Positions 1-7,970 are shown, numbered from the stretch's first letter. The stretch is DNA of 36,804 nucleotides from Streptomyces sp. PR69 (GCF_026420845.1 NZ_JAOWCB010000046.1:1-36804); one strand, 5' to 3'. The notes: a model not told the origin generated them from the sequence alone. Program-made: numbers and translations.

Positions 1-243
1 GGCTTCGCGGGCGAGGACCCGGCCGATGTGGAGGACATGTTCGCGCTGAAGTACCGTGGCGCTCGCTTCTCGCTCGGTTACGGAGCGTGCCCGGATCTGG
101 AAGACCGGGCGAAGATCGCCGACCTGCTGGAACCCGGGCGCATCGGCGTCGAACTGTCCGAGGAATTCCAGCTCCACCCCGAGCAGTCCACCGACGCCAT
201 CGTCATCCACCACCCCGAGGCGAAATACTTCAACGCACGTTAG
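1..243 (+). CDS. metH: Methionine synthase (cobalamin-dependent), C-terminal fragment
   Basis: The window opens inside this gene; only the last 80 codons are present, in frame 1, ending in TAG. The fragment matches the end of the activation (AdoMet-binding) domain of cobalamin-dependent methionine synthase. Visible hallmarks are RFSLGYGACPDLEDR, the segment that contacts AdoMet, then LEPGRIGVELSEEFQL, and the terminal HHPEAKYF region. The enzyme moves a methyl group from methyltetrahydrofolate through cobalamin to homocysteine in the cytosol, and this domain reactivates oxidised cobalamin. The catalytic and B12 modules lie outside the window. A strong inverted repeat follows the stop at 277-327. 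The family call is confident because the motif is highly conserved. Confidence 0.93.
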   Translation, partial: GFAGEDPADVEDMFALKYRGARFSLGYGACPDLEDRAKIADLLEPGRIGVELSEEFQLHPEQSTDAIVIHHPEAKYFNAR

Positions 244-276
244 CCATTCGCGACGTACACTGGTCGGTCCAGTGCA

Positions 277-327
277 GGCCGGTCACCTGTCCCGCCGGGG
301 GAGACCCGAGGGATGGGGCGACCGGCC
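277..327 (+). terminator. Long hairpin between metH and the HAD gene (terminator or structured leader)
   Basis: The arms ggccggtc (277-284) and gaccggcc (320-327) are perfect reverse complements. Inside them, cctgtccc can pair with gggatgggg with one bulge, and cggg pairs with cccg around a ggaga loop, so most of the 51 bases can fold. A run ctcttcgtccctt follows. It lies 33 bases after the metH stop and ends 27 bases before the next ATG, so it could end metH transcription or attenuate the HAD gene. It does not match a riboswitch consensus that I recognise. Confidence 0.5.
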
Positions 328-354
328 TCTTCGTCCCTTACGGAGGTGTGCCGG

Positions 355-1056
355 ATGACCAGCACGGTCCCCGCGTCCTTGACCCGCATGGCCGAAGGCT
401 CCGCCCTGCAGGCGGTCTTCCTCGACATGGACGGCACCCTCGTCGACACCGAGGGCTTCTGGTGGGACGTGGAGGTCGAGGTCTTCGCCGGCCTCGGCCA
501 CCGGCTGGACGAGGCCTGGCGGGATGTGGTGGTCGGCGGCCCTATGACACGCAGCGCCGGCTATCTCATCGAGGCCACCGGCGCTGACATCACCCTCGAA
601 GAGCTGACGGTGCTGCTCAATGAGCGCTTCGAGGACCGCATCGCGCGCGGTGTGCCGATGATGCCCGGCGCGGCCAGGCTGCTGGCCGAGCTGGCCAGGC
701 ACAATGTGCCCACCGCGCTGGTGTCCGCGTCCCACCGGCGCATTATCGACCGTGTGCTCGCCTCGCTCGGCCATGAGCACTTCGCGCTCTCGGTCGCGGG
801 CGACGAGGTGCTGCGTACGAAGCCGCATCCCGAGCCCTATCTCACCGCGGCCCAGGGCCTGGGCGCGGAGCCCGCGAGATGCGCCGTCATCGAGGACACG
901 GCCACCGGTGTGGCGGCGGCGGAGGCGGCGGGATGCCGGGTGGTGGCCGTCCCGTCCGTCGCCCCCATCGCACCGGCCGACGGCCGTGTGATCGTCCGCT
1001 CGCTCGAAGACGTCGACCTGCGCTTTCTGCGCACGCTGATCACATCGCCGCACTGA
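355..1056 (+). CDS. HAD-superfamily phosphatase, beta-phosphoglucomutase-like
   Basis: A 233-residue cytosolic HAD subfamily IA hydrolase. Motif I is DMDGTLVDTE, with nucleophile Asp24 and acid/base Asp26. Motif II is ALVSAS near residue 123. Motif III is the Lys in RTKPHPEP, and motif IV is the acidic pair in CAVIEDTATGV. The helical cap after motif I is typical of phosphoglucomutase-like or small sugar-phosphate phosphatases. I chose the ATG at 355 because GGAGGT lies 8 bases upstream; the longer reading from 313 runs into the leader hairpin and has no ribosome site. The gene follows metH in the same direction, but the hairpin between them suggests separate expression. The substrate cannot be told from sequence. 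Confidence 0.9.
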   Translation: MTSTVPASLTRMAEGSALQAVFLDMDGTLVDTEGFWWDVEVEVFAGLGHRLDEAWRDVVVGGPMTRSAGYLIEATGADITLEELTVLLNERFEDRIARGVPMMPGAARLLAELARHNVPTALVSASHRRIIDRVLASLGHEHFALSVAGDEVLRTKPHPEPYLTAAQGLGAEPARCAVIEDTATGVAAAEAAGCRVVAVPSVAPIAPADGRVIVRSLEDVDLRFLRTLITSPH

Positions 1057-1540
1057 GATGAGCCGCGTCGCCGTACTGAGCCGTACTGAGGCGTACTGAG
1101 CGGTACTCAGGCGGCCGTAACCTCTCCCTACTCCTCGTGAGCTTTGTCACGCTGAGTGCTGCTCGGGTGTTCGGGATATCGATATTCCAGTCCGCCGAAC
1201 CATGTCCATGGGCGACCTTGTGTCCGTATTTGTAGAGCGGTGCGTGCATCGTTCCGTGGCATGACCATCCACTCTTCGGCATCACTGATCACTCAGCGAA
1301 TACACCCCAACTCCAGCCTGGTCATGTGCTCCTGGCGGCGCCGACTAATCTCGTGGCGAGAACTTCGCCGCGTCGCCGAAGGGTCCGGACGGCCACCATG
1401 CCGCCCGGACGCCAAGGACCGATCGCACTGACTGTCCCGGCCCGATCGCGCTGCCCCGACCGGGCGGAAGCGGCGAAGTGCCATAGACACGGTCGCAACA
1501 ACACCCGTGTGCCAGTGCCGGATGAGGGAGAACGTCCAGG
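1057..1540. other. Gene-poor stretch with short repeats; promoter region of the binding-protein gene
   Basis: I see no convincing gene here; the short open frames lack Streptomyces codon bias and family motifs. It starts with four tandem decamers (1071-1110). At 1173-1188 there is an AT-rich near-palindrome centred on atatcgatat, unusual in this GC-rich sequence. The last 100 bases probably carry the promoter of the lipoprotein gene, since catagaca near 1481 resembles a -10 region, but no clear -35 is visible. Confidence 0.5.
1071..1110 (+). repeat. Four tandem decamers (ccgtactgag type)
   Basis: The copies are ccgtactgag (1071), ccgtactgag (1081), gcgtactgag (1091) and cggtactcag (1101). 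The first two are identical and the others differ at one or two positions. The array begins 15 bases after the HAD stop codon. It may be a short slippage array or a cluster of binding sites; nothing in the sequence decides between these. Confidence 0.85.
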
Positions 1541-3139
1541 ATGAACCGTAAGACTTTGGTGCTGCCGGCCGTGGTCGGCCTGCTCGCCCCCGTGCTCGTC
1601 GCCTGCGGCGATGCGAACGGCGGGTCCGGCGGCGGTGATGCCATTGTCGTGGGCACCACGGACCAGTTCACCGCGACGGCGGACGCCCCCGCACCCCTCG
1701 ACCCGGCTTACGCATATGACACCGGCGCCTGGAACGTCCTTCGCCAGACCCTCCAGACGCTGATGCGCACCCCGCGCGGCGGCGGCGAACCCGCCCCCGA
1801 GGCGGCCAAGTCGTGCACCTTCACCGACAACGCCAGCGAGAGCTACCGCTGCACGCTGCGCGATGGCCTCACCTTCGCGGACGGCTCCCCCGTCACCGCC
1901 GAAGACGTGAAGTTCTCCATCGAGCGTGTGCTGAACATCGACGCGGACAACGGCACCGCCGGTCTGCTGTCGAACATTGACACCATCGAGACCAAGGGCG
2001 AGAACGAGGTGATCTTCCACCTCTCCACGCCCGACGCCACCTTCCCGTACAAGCTCTCCACCCCGGCCGCGGGCATCGTCAGCAAGAAGCACTACGCGGC
2101 GGACAAGCTCCGCGAGGGCTTCCAGGTGGACGGCTCCGGCCCGTACACCATGAGGGCCGAGACACGGGATGACAACGTCGTCAGCTTTGTCTTCACCAAG
2201 AACGACAAGTACAAGGGCGATCTGAAGGTCAACAACGACAAGGTCGAACTGCGCTCGTTCGCGGACTCCGGCGCCATGGGCCAGGCGCTCGAAGCCGGGG
2301 ACATCGATCTGATGACCCGTACGATGGCGCCCGGGCAGATCAAGGACCTCAAGGAGAACCCGAAGGAGGGCATCGAACTCACCGAGGTGCCCGGCCTTGA
2401 GATCCGCTACCTCGGCTTCAACACCGAAGCCGCGCCCGTGAAGGACAAGGCGGTCCGCCAGGCCATCGCGTCTGTCGTCGACCGCGGCGAGATCGCCGCA
2501 AAGGTGTACGGCTCGACCGCCGAGCCGCTGTACTCGCTCATCCCGTCGAGCATCGCCTCACACACCAACTCCTTCTACAACAAGTACGGTGAGCCCAGCG
2601 GGGAGAAGGCCGAGCAGATCCTCACCGAGGCGGGCGTCGACACCCCGGTGAAGCTCACGCTGAACTACACCACCGACAAGTACGGAGCCGGCACGGAGAA
2701 GGAGTTCGAGGCGCTGCGCGACCAGCTCAACGCCTCCAAGCTCTTCGACGTCTCCATCAAGGGCGCCGAGTGGTCGGCGTTCCGCCAGGCCCAGAAGCGC
2801 GGCGACTACGCGGTCTACGGGCTCGGCTGGTTCCCTGACTTCCCGGACCCCGACAACTACACCGCGCCCTTCCTCGCCAAGGACAACTTCCTCAACTCCC
2901 CCTACGCCAACGACAAGGTGCGCGAGCTGATCCCGCAGTCGCGCCGTGAGGCGGACCGCGCCGCGGCGTCCTCGGCCTTCACCGAGATCCAGGAGATCGT
3001 CGCCACCGACGTCCCCGTGCTCCCGCTGTGGCAGGGCAAGCAGTATGTGGCCGCCCGAGGCAACGTCCGCGGCGTCGAATGGGTCCTCAACGCCAGCTCG
3101 GACCTCCAGCTGTGGGAGCTGAGCCGCGGCGGCGTCTGA
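1541..3139 (+). CDS. Peptide/nickel-type ABC transporter solute-binding lipoprotein (SBP family 5)
   Basis: A 532-residue exported lipoprotein. The N-terminus MNRKTLVLPAVVGLLAPVLVAC is a type II signal with lipobox LVAC, so Cys22 is the predicted lipidated residue, followed by a Gly/Ser-rich linker. The body has SBP_bac_5 features: an early ADGSPVTAEDVKFSIERV block, RYLGFNT near residue 285, AVRQAIASVVDR, and the late GWFPDFPDPDNYTAPF segment. Such proteins capture oligopeptides or similar ligands for an ABC importer. GGGAG lies 10 bases before the ATG. No permease or ATPase gene is adjacent, so it either works with a transporter encoded elsewhere or acts as a sensor. Part of its 3' end is duplicated just downstream. 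Confidence 0.93.
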   Translation: MNRKTLVLPAVVGLLAPVLVACGDANGGSGGGDAIVVGTTDQFTATADAPAPLDPAYAYDTGAWNVLRQTLQTLMRTPRGGGEPAPEAAKSCTFTDNASESYRCTLRDGLTFADGSPVTAEDVKFSIERVLNIDADNGTAGLLSNIDTIETKGENEVIFHLSTPDATFPYKLSTPAAGIVSKKHYAADKLREGFQVDGSGPYTMRAETRDDNVVSFVFTKNDKYKGDLKVNNDKVELRSFADSGAMGQALEAGDIDLMTRTMAPGQIKDLKENPKEGIELTEVPGLEIRYLGFNTEAAPVKDKAVRQAIASVVDRGEIAAKVYGSTAEPLYSLIPSSIASHTNSFYNKYGEPSGEKAEQILTEAGVDTPVKLTLNYTTDKYGAGTEKEFEALRDQLNASKLFDVSIKGAEWSAFRQAQKRGDYAVYGLGWFPDFPDPDNYTAPFLAKDNFLNSPYANDKVRELIPQSRREADRAAASSAFTEIQEIVATDVPVLPLWQGKQYVAARGNVRGVEWVLNASSDLQLWELSRGGV

Positions 3140-3185
3140 CCGGCCGCCCCCGGGCCCCGGCGGCGTCTGACCGGGCCGCCCCCGG
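3127..3185 (+). repeat. 31-bp-spaced duplication of the binding-protein stop region
   Basis: The 28 bases around the stop codon (3127-3154, containing ggcggcgtctgaccgg) recur at 3158-3185 with one extra g, giving a 31-bp period. The copy repeats the last Gly-Gly-Val codons and the TGA. It probably arose by tandem duplication. Confidence 0.85.
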
Positions 3186-3213
3186 CCACGTCGCCCACAG
3201 CCCGGCGTCCGCT

Positions 3214-3266
3214 CATGCGAACGGCCCTTGTCGGCAGATCACCTGCCGACAAGGGCCGTTCGCATG
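3214..3266. terminator. Perfect 24-bp hairpin between convergent genes, bidirectional terminator
   Basis: Bases 3214-3237 (starting catgcgaacggccc) and 3243-3266 are exact reverse complements with a 5-base loop, atcac. It sits between the plus-strand lipoprotein gene and the minus-strand response regulator, so one structure could stop transcription from both sides. There is no long T run, which is usual for Streptomyces hairpin terminators. Confidence 0.9.
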
Positions 3267-3316
3267 ACCGGCCGGGCCCGCTCGCCCCGCTGCTGTGTTA
3301 CCGCTCTACTGCGCGT

Positions 3317-3988
3317 CTACTGCGCGCCCGGGCGCACCAGGCCGCTCTCGTACGCGTACACCGCGGCCTGCACCCGGTCGCGCAGGCCCAGCTTGGTGAG
3401 CACATGGCCCACATGCGTCTTCACAGTGGTCTCGCTGACGAACAGATCGGCCGCGATCTCCGCGTTGGACAGGCCGCGCGCCACCAGCTTGAGGACCTCC
3501 ACCTCACGCTCGGTCAGCGTGTTCAGCGTGTCGGGGACCGGCTCCTCGCCGGACGGCAGATGGTCCGCGTACTTGTCCAGCAGCCGGCGGGTGATGCTGG
3601 GCGCCAGCATCGCCTCGCCCGCCGCGACGACCCGGATGGCCTGCACCAGCTCCTGCGCGGGCGCGTCCTTGAGCAGAAAGCCGCTCGCCCCCGCCTTCAG
3701 CGCCTCCACCACATACTCATCGAGGTCAAAGGTGGTCAGCACCAGCACCTTCGCCGGACCGTCCCGGCCGGGCCCGGTGATCTGACGGGTCGCCTCCACA
3801 CCGTCCATCCGCGGCATCCGGATGTCCATCAGCACCACATCGGGCTGCAGCGCCCGCACCTGATCGAGCGCCTGGAGGCCGTCCCCGGCCTCGCCGACGA
3901 CCGCGATGTCCTGCTCCGCCTCCAGGATCATCCGGAAGCCGGTGCGCAGCAGCGGTTGATCGTCGACCAGTAGCACGCGGATAGCCAC
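3317..3988 (-). CDS. NarL/LuxR-family response regulator, orphan
   Basis: A 223-residue two-component regulator. The receiver domain (about 1-120) has the acidic pair Asp9-Asp10, phospho-acceptor Asp55 in VVLMDIRMPRMDG, the conserved Thr in LTTFDLDEY, and Lys in FLLKD. The C-terminal LuxR helix-turn-helix (about 155-215) is clear: LTEREVEVLKLVARGLSNAEIA, then SETTVKTHV. It would bind DNA as a phosphorylated dimer. The start is a GTG at 3986-3988 with GAGGAG 6-7 bases upstream; this site lies in the 15-base gap after the nuclease stop, so the two genes are likely co-transcribed. No histidine kinase gene is present nearby, and the target genes are unknown. Confidence 0.93.
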   Translation of the reverse strand: MAIRVLLVDDQPLLRTGFRMILEAEQDIAVVGEAGDGLQALDQVRALQPDVVLMDIRMPRMDGVEATRQITGPGRDGPAKVLVLTTFDLDEYVVEALKAGASGFLLKDAPAQELVQAIRVVAAGEAMLAPSITRRLLDKYADHLPSGEEPVPDTLNTLTEREVEVLKLVARGLSNAEIAADLFVSETTVKTHVGHVLTKLGLRDRVQAAVYAYESGLVRPGAQ

Positions 3989-4003
3989 GGCAGCTCCTCA
4001 CAT

Positions 4004-4864
4004 CTAGACCGGGCCCATTCTGCCCTGATCATCCTCCGCCGACGCGGCCGGGGAAACGCTCAGCGGATAAACCGGGGGAGTGCCCCCGAATTCCGGACAG
4101 AACGACTGATGGTCGCACCAGCCGCACAGCTTCGTCGGCCGTGGCCGCCAGTCCCCCGTACGAGTGGCCCGGTCGATGGCCTCCCACAACGCCAGCAGCT
4201 TGCGCTCCATCCGCTCCAGATCGCCCGGCGCCGGGTCATAGGTGAGCACCTCGCCGCTGCCCAGATACACCAGCTGCAGCCGGCGCGGCAGCACCCGCTT
4301 CAGCCGCCAGATCACCAGGGCGTAGAACTTCATCTGGAACAGCGCGCCCTCGCTGTACTCCGGGCGCGGGGCCTTGCCGGTCTTGTAGTCGACCAGCCGC
4401 ACCTCGCCCGTCGGCGCCACATCCACCCGGTCGATCACGCCGCGCAGCCGCAGCCCCGACTCCAGCTCGGTCTCCACGAACAGCTCACGCTCGGCCGGCT
4501 CCAGACGCGTCGGATCCTCCAGCGAGAACCACCGCTCGACCAGCTGTGCCGCCTCGCCCAGCCAGCGCGCCAGCCGCTCGCCCCGCGCATCCTCGGCGAA
4601 CAGCTCGCCCAGCTCGGGCCGCTGAAGAAGCAGCCGGTCCCACTGCGCGGGAATCATGGCCTTGGCGCGCACCGCCGTGCGGTCCGCCGCCGGGTCGTCG
4701 AAGAGCCGCTCCAGCACCGCATGCACCAGCGTGCCCCGTGTCGCCGCCTCACTCGGCTTCTCGGGCAGCTTGTCGATCACCCGGAACCGGTACAGCAGGG
4801 GACACTGCATAAAGTCGCTCGCCCGCGAGGGCGACAGCGAATCGGGCCGCTGGGTCTCACTCAT
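4004..4864 (-). CDS. RecB-family PD-(D/E)XK exonuclease with a probable Fe-S cluster
   Basis: A 286-residue nuclease of the PD-(D/E)XK type (PF12705-like, related to AddB and Cas4 nuclease domains). It begins with SPSRASDFMQCPLLYRF, carrying the first cluster cysteine, Cys21. The active site is visible as GTLVHAVLERLF (His), GVIDRVDV (Asp) and VRLVDYKTGKAP (Asp and catalytic Lys). Three cysteines close the protein in LCGWCDHQSFCPEF (247, 250, 256), which with Cys21 make the four-Cys set typical of Fe-S nucleases of this group. No helicase domain is attached, so it probably acts alone or with a partner in DNA repair. It is divergent from the M50 protease gene and just upstream of the response regulator. 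Confidence 0.92.
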   Translation of the reverse strand: MSETQRPDSLSPSRASDFMQCPLLYRFRVIDKLPEKPSEAATRGTLVHAVLERLFDDPAADRTAVRAKAMIPAQWDRLLLQRPELGELFAEDARGERLARWLGEAAQLVERWFSLEDPTRLEPAERELFVETELESGLRLRGVIDRVDVAPTGEVRLVDYKTGKAPRPEYSEGALFQMKFYALVIWRLKRVLPRRLQLVYLGSGEVLTYDPAPGDLERMERKLLALWEAIDRATRTGDWRPRPTKLCGWCDHQSFCPEFGGTPPVYPLSVSPAASAEDDQGRMGPV

Positions 4865-5010
4865 GACTCAAGACCCTACGGCCCGGCACTGACAGCGATC
4901 GGCATACCATCGACGACAGACCTCCGCGCACTGCATGATCGGGCGAATGGGCCGCGCGCCCGCGGCCGTCACCGACATCGTCGCAGTCGCGACCGCAACG
5001 AAGGGACCCC

Positions 5011-6261
5011 GTGAACCAGGACGACAGCAGCGGCGAGCGCCGGCGGCCGCAGTCCGAGAAAGCGGGCACAGCGGACTCCGGCGGCGTCAAGCCCCGACGC
5101 CCCGGCGGAGCCGGGGGCGGCATTCTCATGGGCCGCCCCTTCGGTGTGCCCGTCTATGTCGCCCCCAGCTGGTTCATCGTCGCCGCCCTGATCACCTGGG
5201 TCTTCGGCGGCCAGCTCGACCGGGTGCTGCCCGAGCTCGGCGGCTACCGCTATCTGGTCTCCCTGTTCTTCGCCGTCGCCTTCTACGCCTCCGTCCTCGT
5301 CCACGAACTGGCGCACACCGTGGCCGCGCTCCGCTACAAGCTGCCGGTGCGCCGTATCCAGCTCCAGTTCTTCGGCGGCGTCTCCGAGATCGAGAAGGAG
5401 ACCGAGACGCCCGGCCGCGAATTCATCCTCGCCTTCGTCGGCCCGCTGCTCTCCCTCGTCCTGGCGGGCGTCTTCTACCTCGGCATGCAGGCCGTCGAAC
5501 CGGGCACGGTCCCCGGCGTCCTGCTCGCCGGTCTGATGATCTCCAACCTGATCGTGGCCGCGTTCAATCTGCTGCCCGGGCTGCCGCTCGACGGCGGCCG
5601 GATGCTGCGCGCCGTCGTGTGGAAGATCACGGGCCGGCCGATGGCCGGCACCGTCGCCGCCGCCTGGGTCGGCCGGGCCCTCGCCGTCACCGTGCTGATC
5701 GGTCTCCCCCTGCTGACCCACACCGGCGCCCTCGGCAACGCCACCGAGGACATCGGCGGCATGGAGACCGTCACCGACGCCCTGCTGGCCGCGATCCTCG
5801 CCGCGATCATCTGGACCGGCGCAGGCAACAGCCTGCGCATGGCCCGGCTGCGGGAACACCTCCCCGAGCTGGAAGCCCGCACCCTGACCCGGCGGGCCGT
5901 GCCCGTCCAGGCCGACACCCCCCTCTCCGAGGCGCTGCGCCGCGCCAACGAGGCCGGCGCCCGCGCCCTCGTCGTGGTCGACGGCCACGGCGAGCCAACC
6001 GCCCTCGTCCGCGAGACCGCCATCGTCGCCGTGCCGGAGCACCGCCGCCCATGGGTGGCCGTCAGCGGCCTCGCCCAGGACCTCACCGACGGCATGAAGG
6101 TCTCCGCGGAGCTCGCGGGAGAGGCCCTCCTCGACCGGCTGCGGGCCTGGCCCGCGACCGAGTATCTGGTCCTGGAGGAGACCGGGGAGATCTACGGCGT
6201 CCTGTCCACGGCCGATGTGGAGCGGGCCTTCGTGCAGGCCATGGCGCGGCCCTCCACCTGA
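5011..6261 (+). CDS. Site-2 protease (M50 family) with C-terminal CBS domains
   Basis: A 416-residue integral-membrane zinc metalloprotease. After a hydrophilic N-terminus (about 1-37) and a GRPFGVPVYVAPSWF membrane entry, the zinc motif HELAH lies at 98-102, and the third-ligand motif NLLPGLPLDGGRML is near residue 190. Several hydrophobic segments flank both. A C-terminal pair of CBS-like repeats (about 285-410) has TPLSEALRRANEAGARALVVVD and YGVLSTADVERAF. Such enzymes cut substrates within the membrane, often anti-sigma factors, and CBS domains often sense adenine nucleotides. The start is GTG with AAGGGA upstream. The trmI gene follows after 19 bases, suggesting one transcript. Its substrate is unknown. 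Confidence 0.93.
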   Translation: MNQDDSSGERRRPQSEKAGTADSGGVKPRRPGGAGGGILMGRPFGVPVYVAPSWFIVAALITWVFGGQLDRVLPELGGYRYLVSLFFAVAFYASVLVHELAHTVAALRYKLPVRRIQLQFFGGVSEIEKETETPGREFILAFVGPLLSLVLAGVFYLGMQAVEPGTVPGVLLAGLMISNLIVAAFNLLPGLPLDGGRMLRAVVWKITGRPMAGTVAAAWVGRALAVTVLIGLPLLTHTGALGNATEDIGGMETVTDALLAAILAAIIWTGAGNSLRMARLREHLPELEARTLTRRAVPVQADTPLSEALRRANEAGARALVVVDGHGEPTALVRETAIVAVPEHRRPWVAVSGLAQDLTDGMKVSAELAGEALLDRLRAWPATEYLVLEETGEIYGVLSTADVERAFVQAMARPST

Positions 6262-6280
6262 CCGCGGGTACCCTGGTGCC

Positions 6281-7168
6281 ATGTCCGAACCGACCGGTGC
6301 CGCCCGCCGTCGCGGGCCCTTCAAGGTCGGGGACCAGGTCCAGCTCACCGACCCCAAGGGACGCCACTACACGTTCACGCTCGAGGCCGGGAAGAACTTC
6401 CACACCCACAAGGGTTCCTTCCCGCACGACGAGCTGATCGGCGCTCCCGAGGGCAGTGTTGTCCGTACCACGGGAAACGTCGCCTACCTCGCGCTGCGCC
6501 CCCTGCTCCCCGACTATGTCCTGTCCATGCCCCGCGGAGCCGCGGTGGTCTACCCCAAGGACGCGGGGCAGATCCTCGCCTTCGCCGACATCTTCCCCGG
6601 CGCACGGGTGGTCGAGGCGGGTGTGGGCTCAGGCTCGCTCAGCGCCTTCCTGCTGCGCGCCATCGGCGACCAGGGCATGCTGCACTCCTATGAGCGGCGT
6701 GCCGACTTCGCCGAGATCGCCCAGCAGAACGTGGAACGCTACTTCGGCGGACCGCACCCGGCCTGGCAGCTCACCGTCGGCGACCTCCAGGACAACCTCA
6801 GCGACTCCGACGTCGACCGGGTCATCCTGGACATGCTTGCCCCCTGGGAGTGCCTGGACGCCGTCTCCAAGGCCCTCGTGCCCGGCGGCATCCTGTGCTG
6901 CTATGTGGCGACGACCACCCAGCTGGCGCGGACGGTGGAGTCCATCCGCGAGATCGGCTGCTTCGCCGAGCCGCAGCCCTGGGAGTCGATGATCCGCAAC
7001 TGGCATGTGGAAGGGCTGGCCGTCCGCCCCGACCACCGGATGATCGGCCACACCGGCTTCCTGGTCACCGCACGCCGCCTCGCCGACGGGGTGGAGCCCC
7101 CGATGCGCCGCCGCCGCCCGGCGAAGGGCGCGTACGGCGAGGATTATGAAGGCCCCAACAAGGGCTGA
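6281..7168 (+). CDS. trmI: tRNA (adenine-58-N1)-methyltransferase TrmI
   Basis: A 295-residue SAM-dependent methyltransferase that makes m1A58 in the tRNA T-loop; bacterial TrmI is a homotetramer. The small N-terminal domain ends with the KTHKG-like HTHKGSFPHDELIG. Motif I is VVEAGVGSGSLSAFLLRAI, followed by the acidic motif II region HSYERRADF. The catalytic region is DRVILDMLAPWECLDAV, and RPDHRMIGHTGFLVTARR lies near the C-terminus. I chose the ATG at 6281, 19 bases after the protease stop, because the longer reading runs inside the protease gene; the ribosome site is weak, so translation may be coupled to the upstream gene. In actinobacteria this gene is typically found close to the proteasome ATPase gene, as here. 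Confidence 0.95.
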   Translation: MSEPTGAARRRGPFKVGDQVQLTDPKGRHYTFTLEAGKNFHTHKGSFPHDELIGAPEGSVVRTTGNVAYLALRPLLPDYVLSMPRGAAVVYPKDAGQILAFADIFPGARVVEAGVGSGSLSAFLLRAIGDQGMLHSYERRADFAEIAQQNVERYFGGPHPAWQLTVGDLQDNLSDSDVDRVILDMLAPWECLDAVSKALVPGGILCCYVATTTQLARTVESIREIGCFAEPQPWESMIRNWHVEGLAVRPDHRMIGHTGFLVTARRLADGVEPPMRRRRPAKGAYGEDYEGPNKG

Positions 7169-7206
7169 CGCCCGCACAGAGGGGGCTGACGCCACCTGAC
7201 TCTCGC

Positions 7207-7273
7207 AACGCACTGACGCTGCCCCTCAGTTCCCGAATGACATCGGAGAACTGAGGGGCGGCGTCAGTGCGTT
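7207..7273 (+). terminator. Long hairpin downstream of trmI
   Basis: The arms 7207-7232 and 7248-7273 are 26 bases each and pair throughout except for one G-T wobble (left arm aacgcactgacgctgcccct and onward). The 15-base loop can form a further ccga/tcgg stem. It starts 38 bases after the trmI stop, so it most likely ends the protease-trmI transcript. It is longer than a typical terminator. Confidence 0.88.
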
Positions 7274-7387
7274 CGTAGGGCCTGATGCTTATCCAGCTGT
7301 TGCCGACCCTCCTGTTCCCGCCCGCTGTGACGTATGGCACGATGCTGGCCACCCCCACTGGCACAGCCTTCACAGGAGACCCCTCGC

Positions 7388-7966
7388 GTGCAGACCTCCG
7401 ACCTCCCGGACCTCGCGCACACCCACGCCCGCCCAATGCACTGGCTCGCCACGGCGGCGGCGATGGCGGCGGTCGTGGCGGCCGCGGGCGTGCTGCAGCC
7501 GGATGCGGCAACCGCCTCGCAGGCCGGCGTTCAGCCGCGTACGGGCGCCGTGGCGGCCCCCGGACCAGCCCCGGACGTGGCCGCGGCAGAGCTGCCGCTT
7601 CAGTGCGGCGCCGTGGGGAGCGTGGTCACCGAGGAGGCGTCGGGAGACCTCGACGGCGACGGCAGCCCGGAGACCGTGGCGGCCGCCCGCTGTGACGCCG
7701 GCTCCGGCACCCCGCCCAGCGCGGTCTATGTGCTGACCGCGGGCCCGGGGGAGGCGTCGCGCGTCGTGGCGACGCTGCTGCGGCCCGCACAGGGGCAGAG
7801 CGTCGGCGAGCTCGCCGTCCGTGACGGCGCAGTCACCGCGACGCTCCTCGGCTACTCCTCCGCCGATGTGCCGAGCTGCTGCCCCGACCTGCGGGAGAAG
7901 GTCGAATGGCGCTGGCAGGGCGGGAAGTTCGTCCGCTCGCCCCAGGCCGCGGCGCTGAGTGTGTGA
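7388..7966 (+). CDS. Secreted or membrane-anchored protein of unknown function
   Basis: A 192-residue protein. After a short hydrophilic head, one hydrophobic segment (HWLATAAAMAAVVAAAGVL, about 18-37) acts as a signal anchor or export signal. An Ala/Pro-rich stretch follows, then a globular part with two cysteine sites, including SCCPDL. The sequence GDLDGDGSPETVAAARC resembles the loop of FG-GAP or VCBS-like repeats and may bind calcium, but only one copy is present. I chose the GTG at 7388 because AGGAGA lies 9 bases upstream; the ATG at 7334 has no such site. The gene ends 4 bases before the convergent ferredoxin gene. I cannot assign a function. Confidence 0.75.
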   Translation: MQTSDLPDLAHTHARPMHWLATAAAMAAVVAAAGVLQPDAATASQAGVQPRTGAVAAPGPAPDVAAAELPLQCGAVGSVVTEEASGDLDGDGSPETVAAARCDAGSGTPPSAVYVLTAGPGEASRVVATLLRPAQGQSVGELAVRDGAVTATLLGYSSADVPSCCPDLREKVEWRWQGGKFVRSPQAAALSV

Positions 7967-7970
7967 TCCG

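Noticed and set aside
241..354. Cobalamin or SAM riboswitch
   Set aside because: The context (metH) invites it, but the B12 box and known SAM riboswitch cores are not seen, and the element is after metH, not before it.
4969..6357. Long minus-strand open frame across the M50 protease gene
   Set aside because: Antisense shadow with low-complexity Gly/Asp/Glu composition and no recognisable domain.
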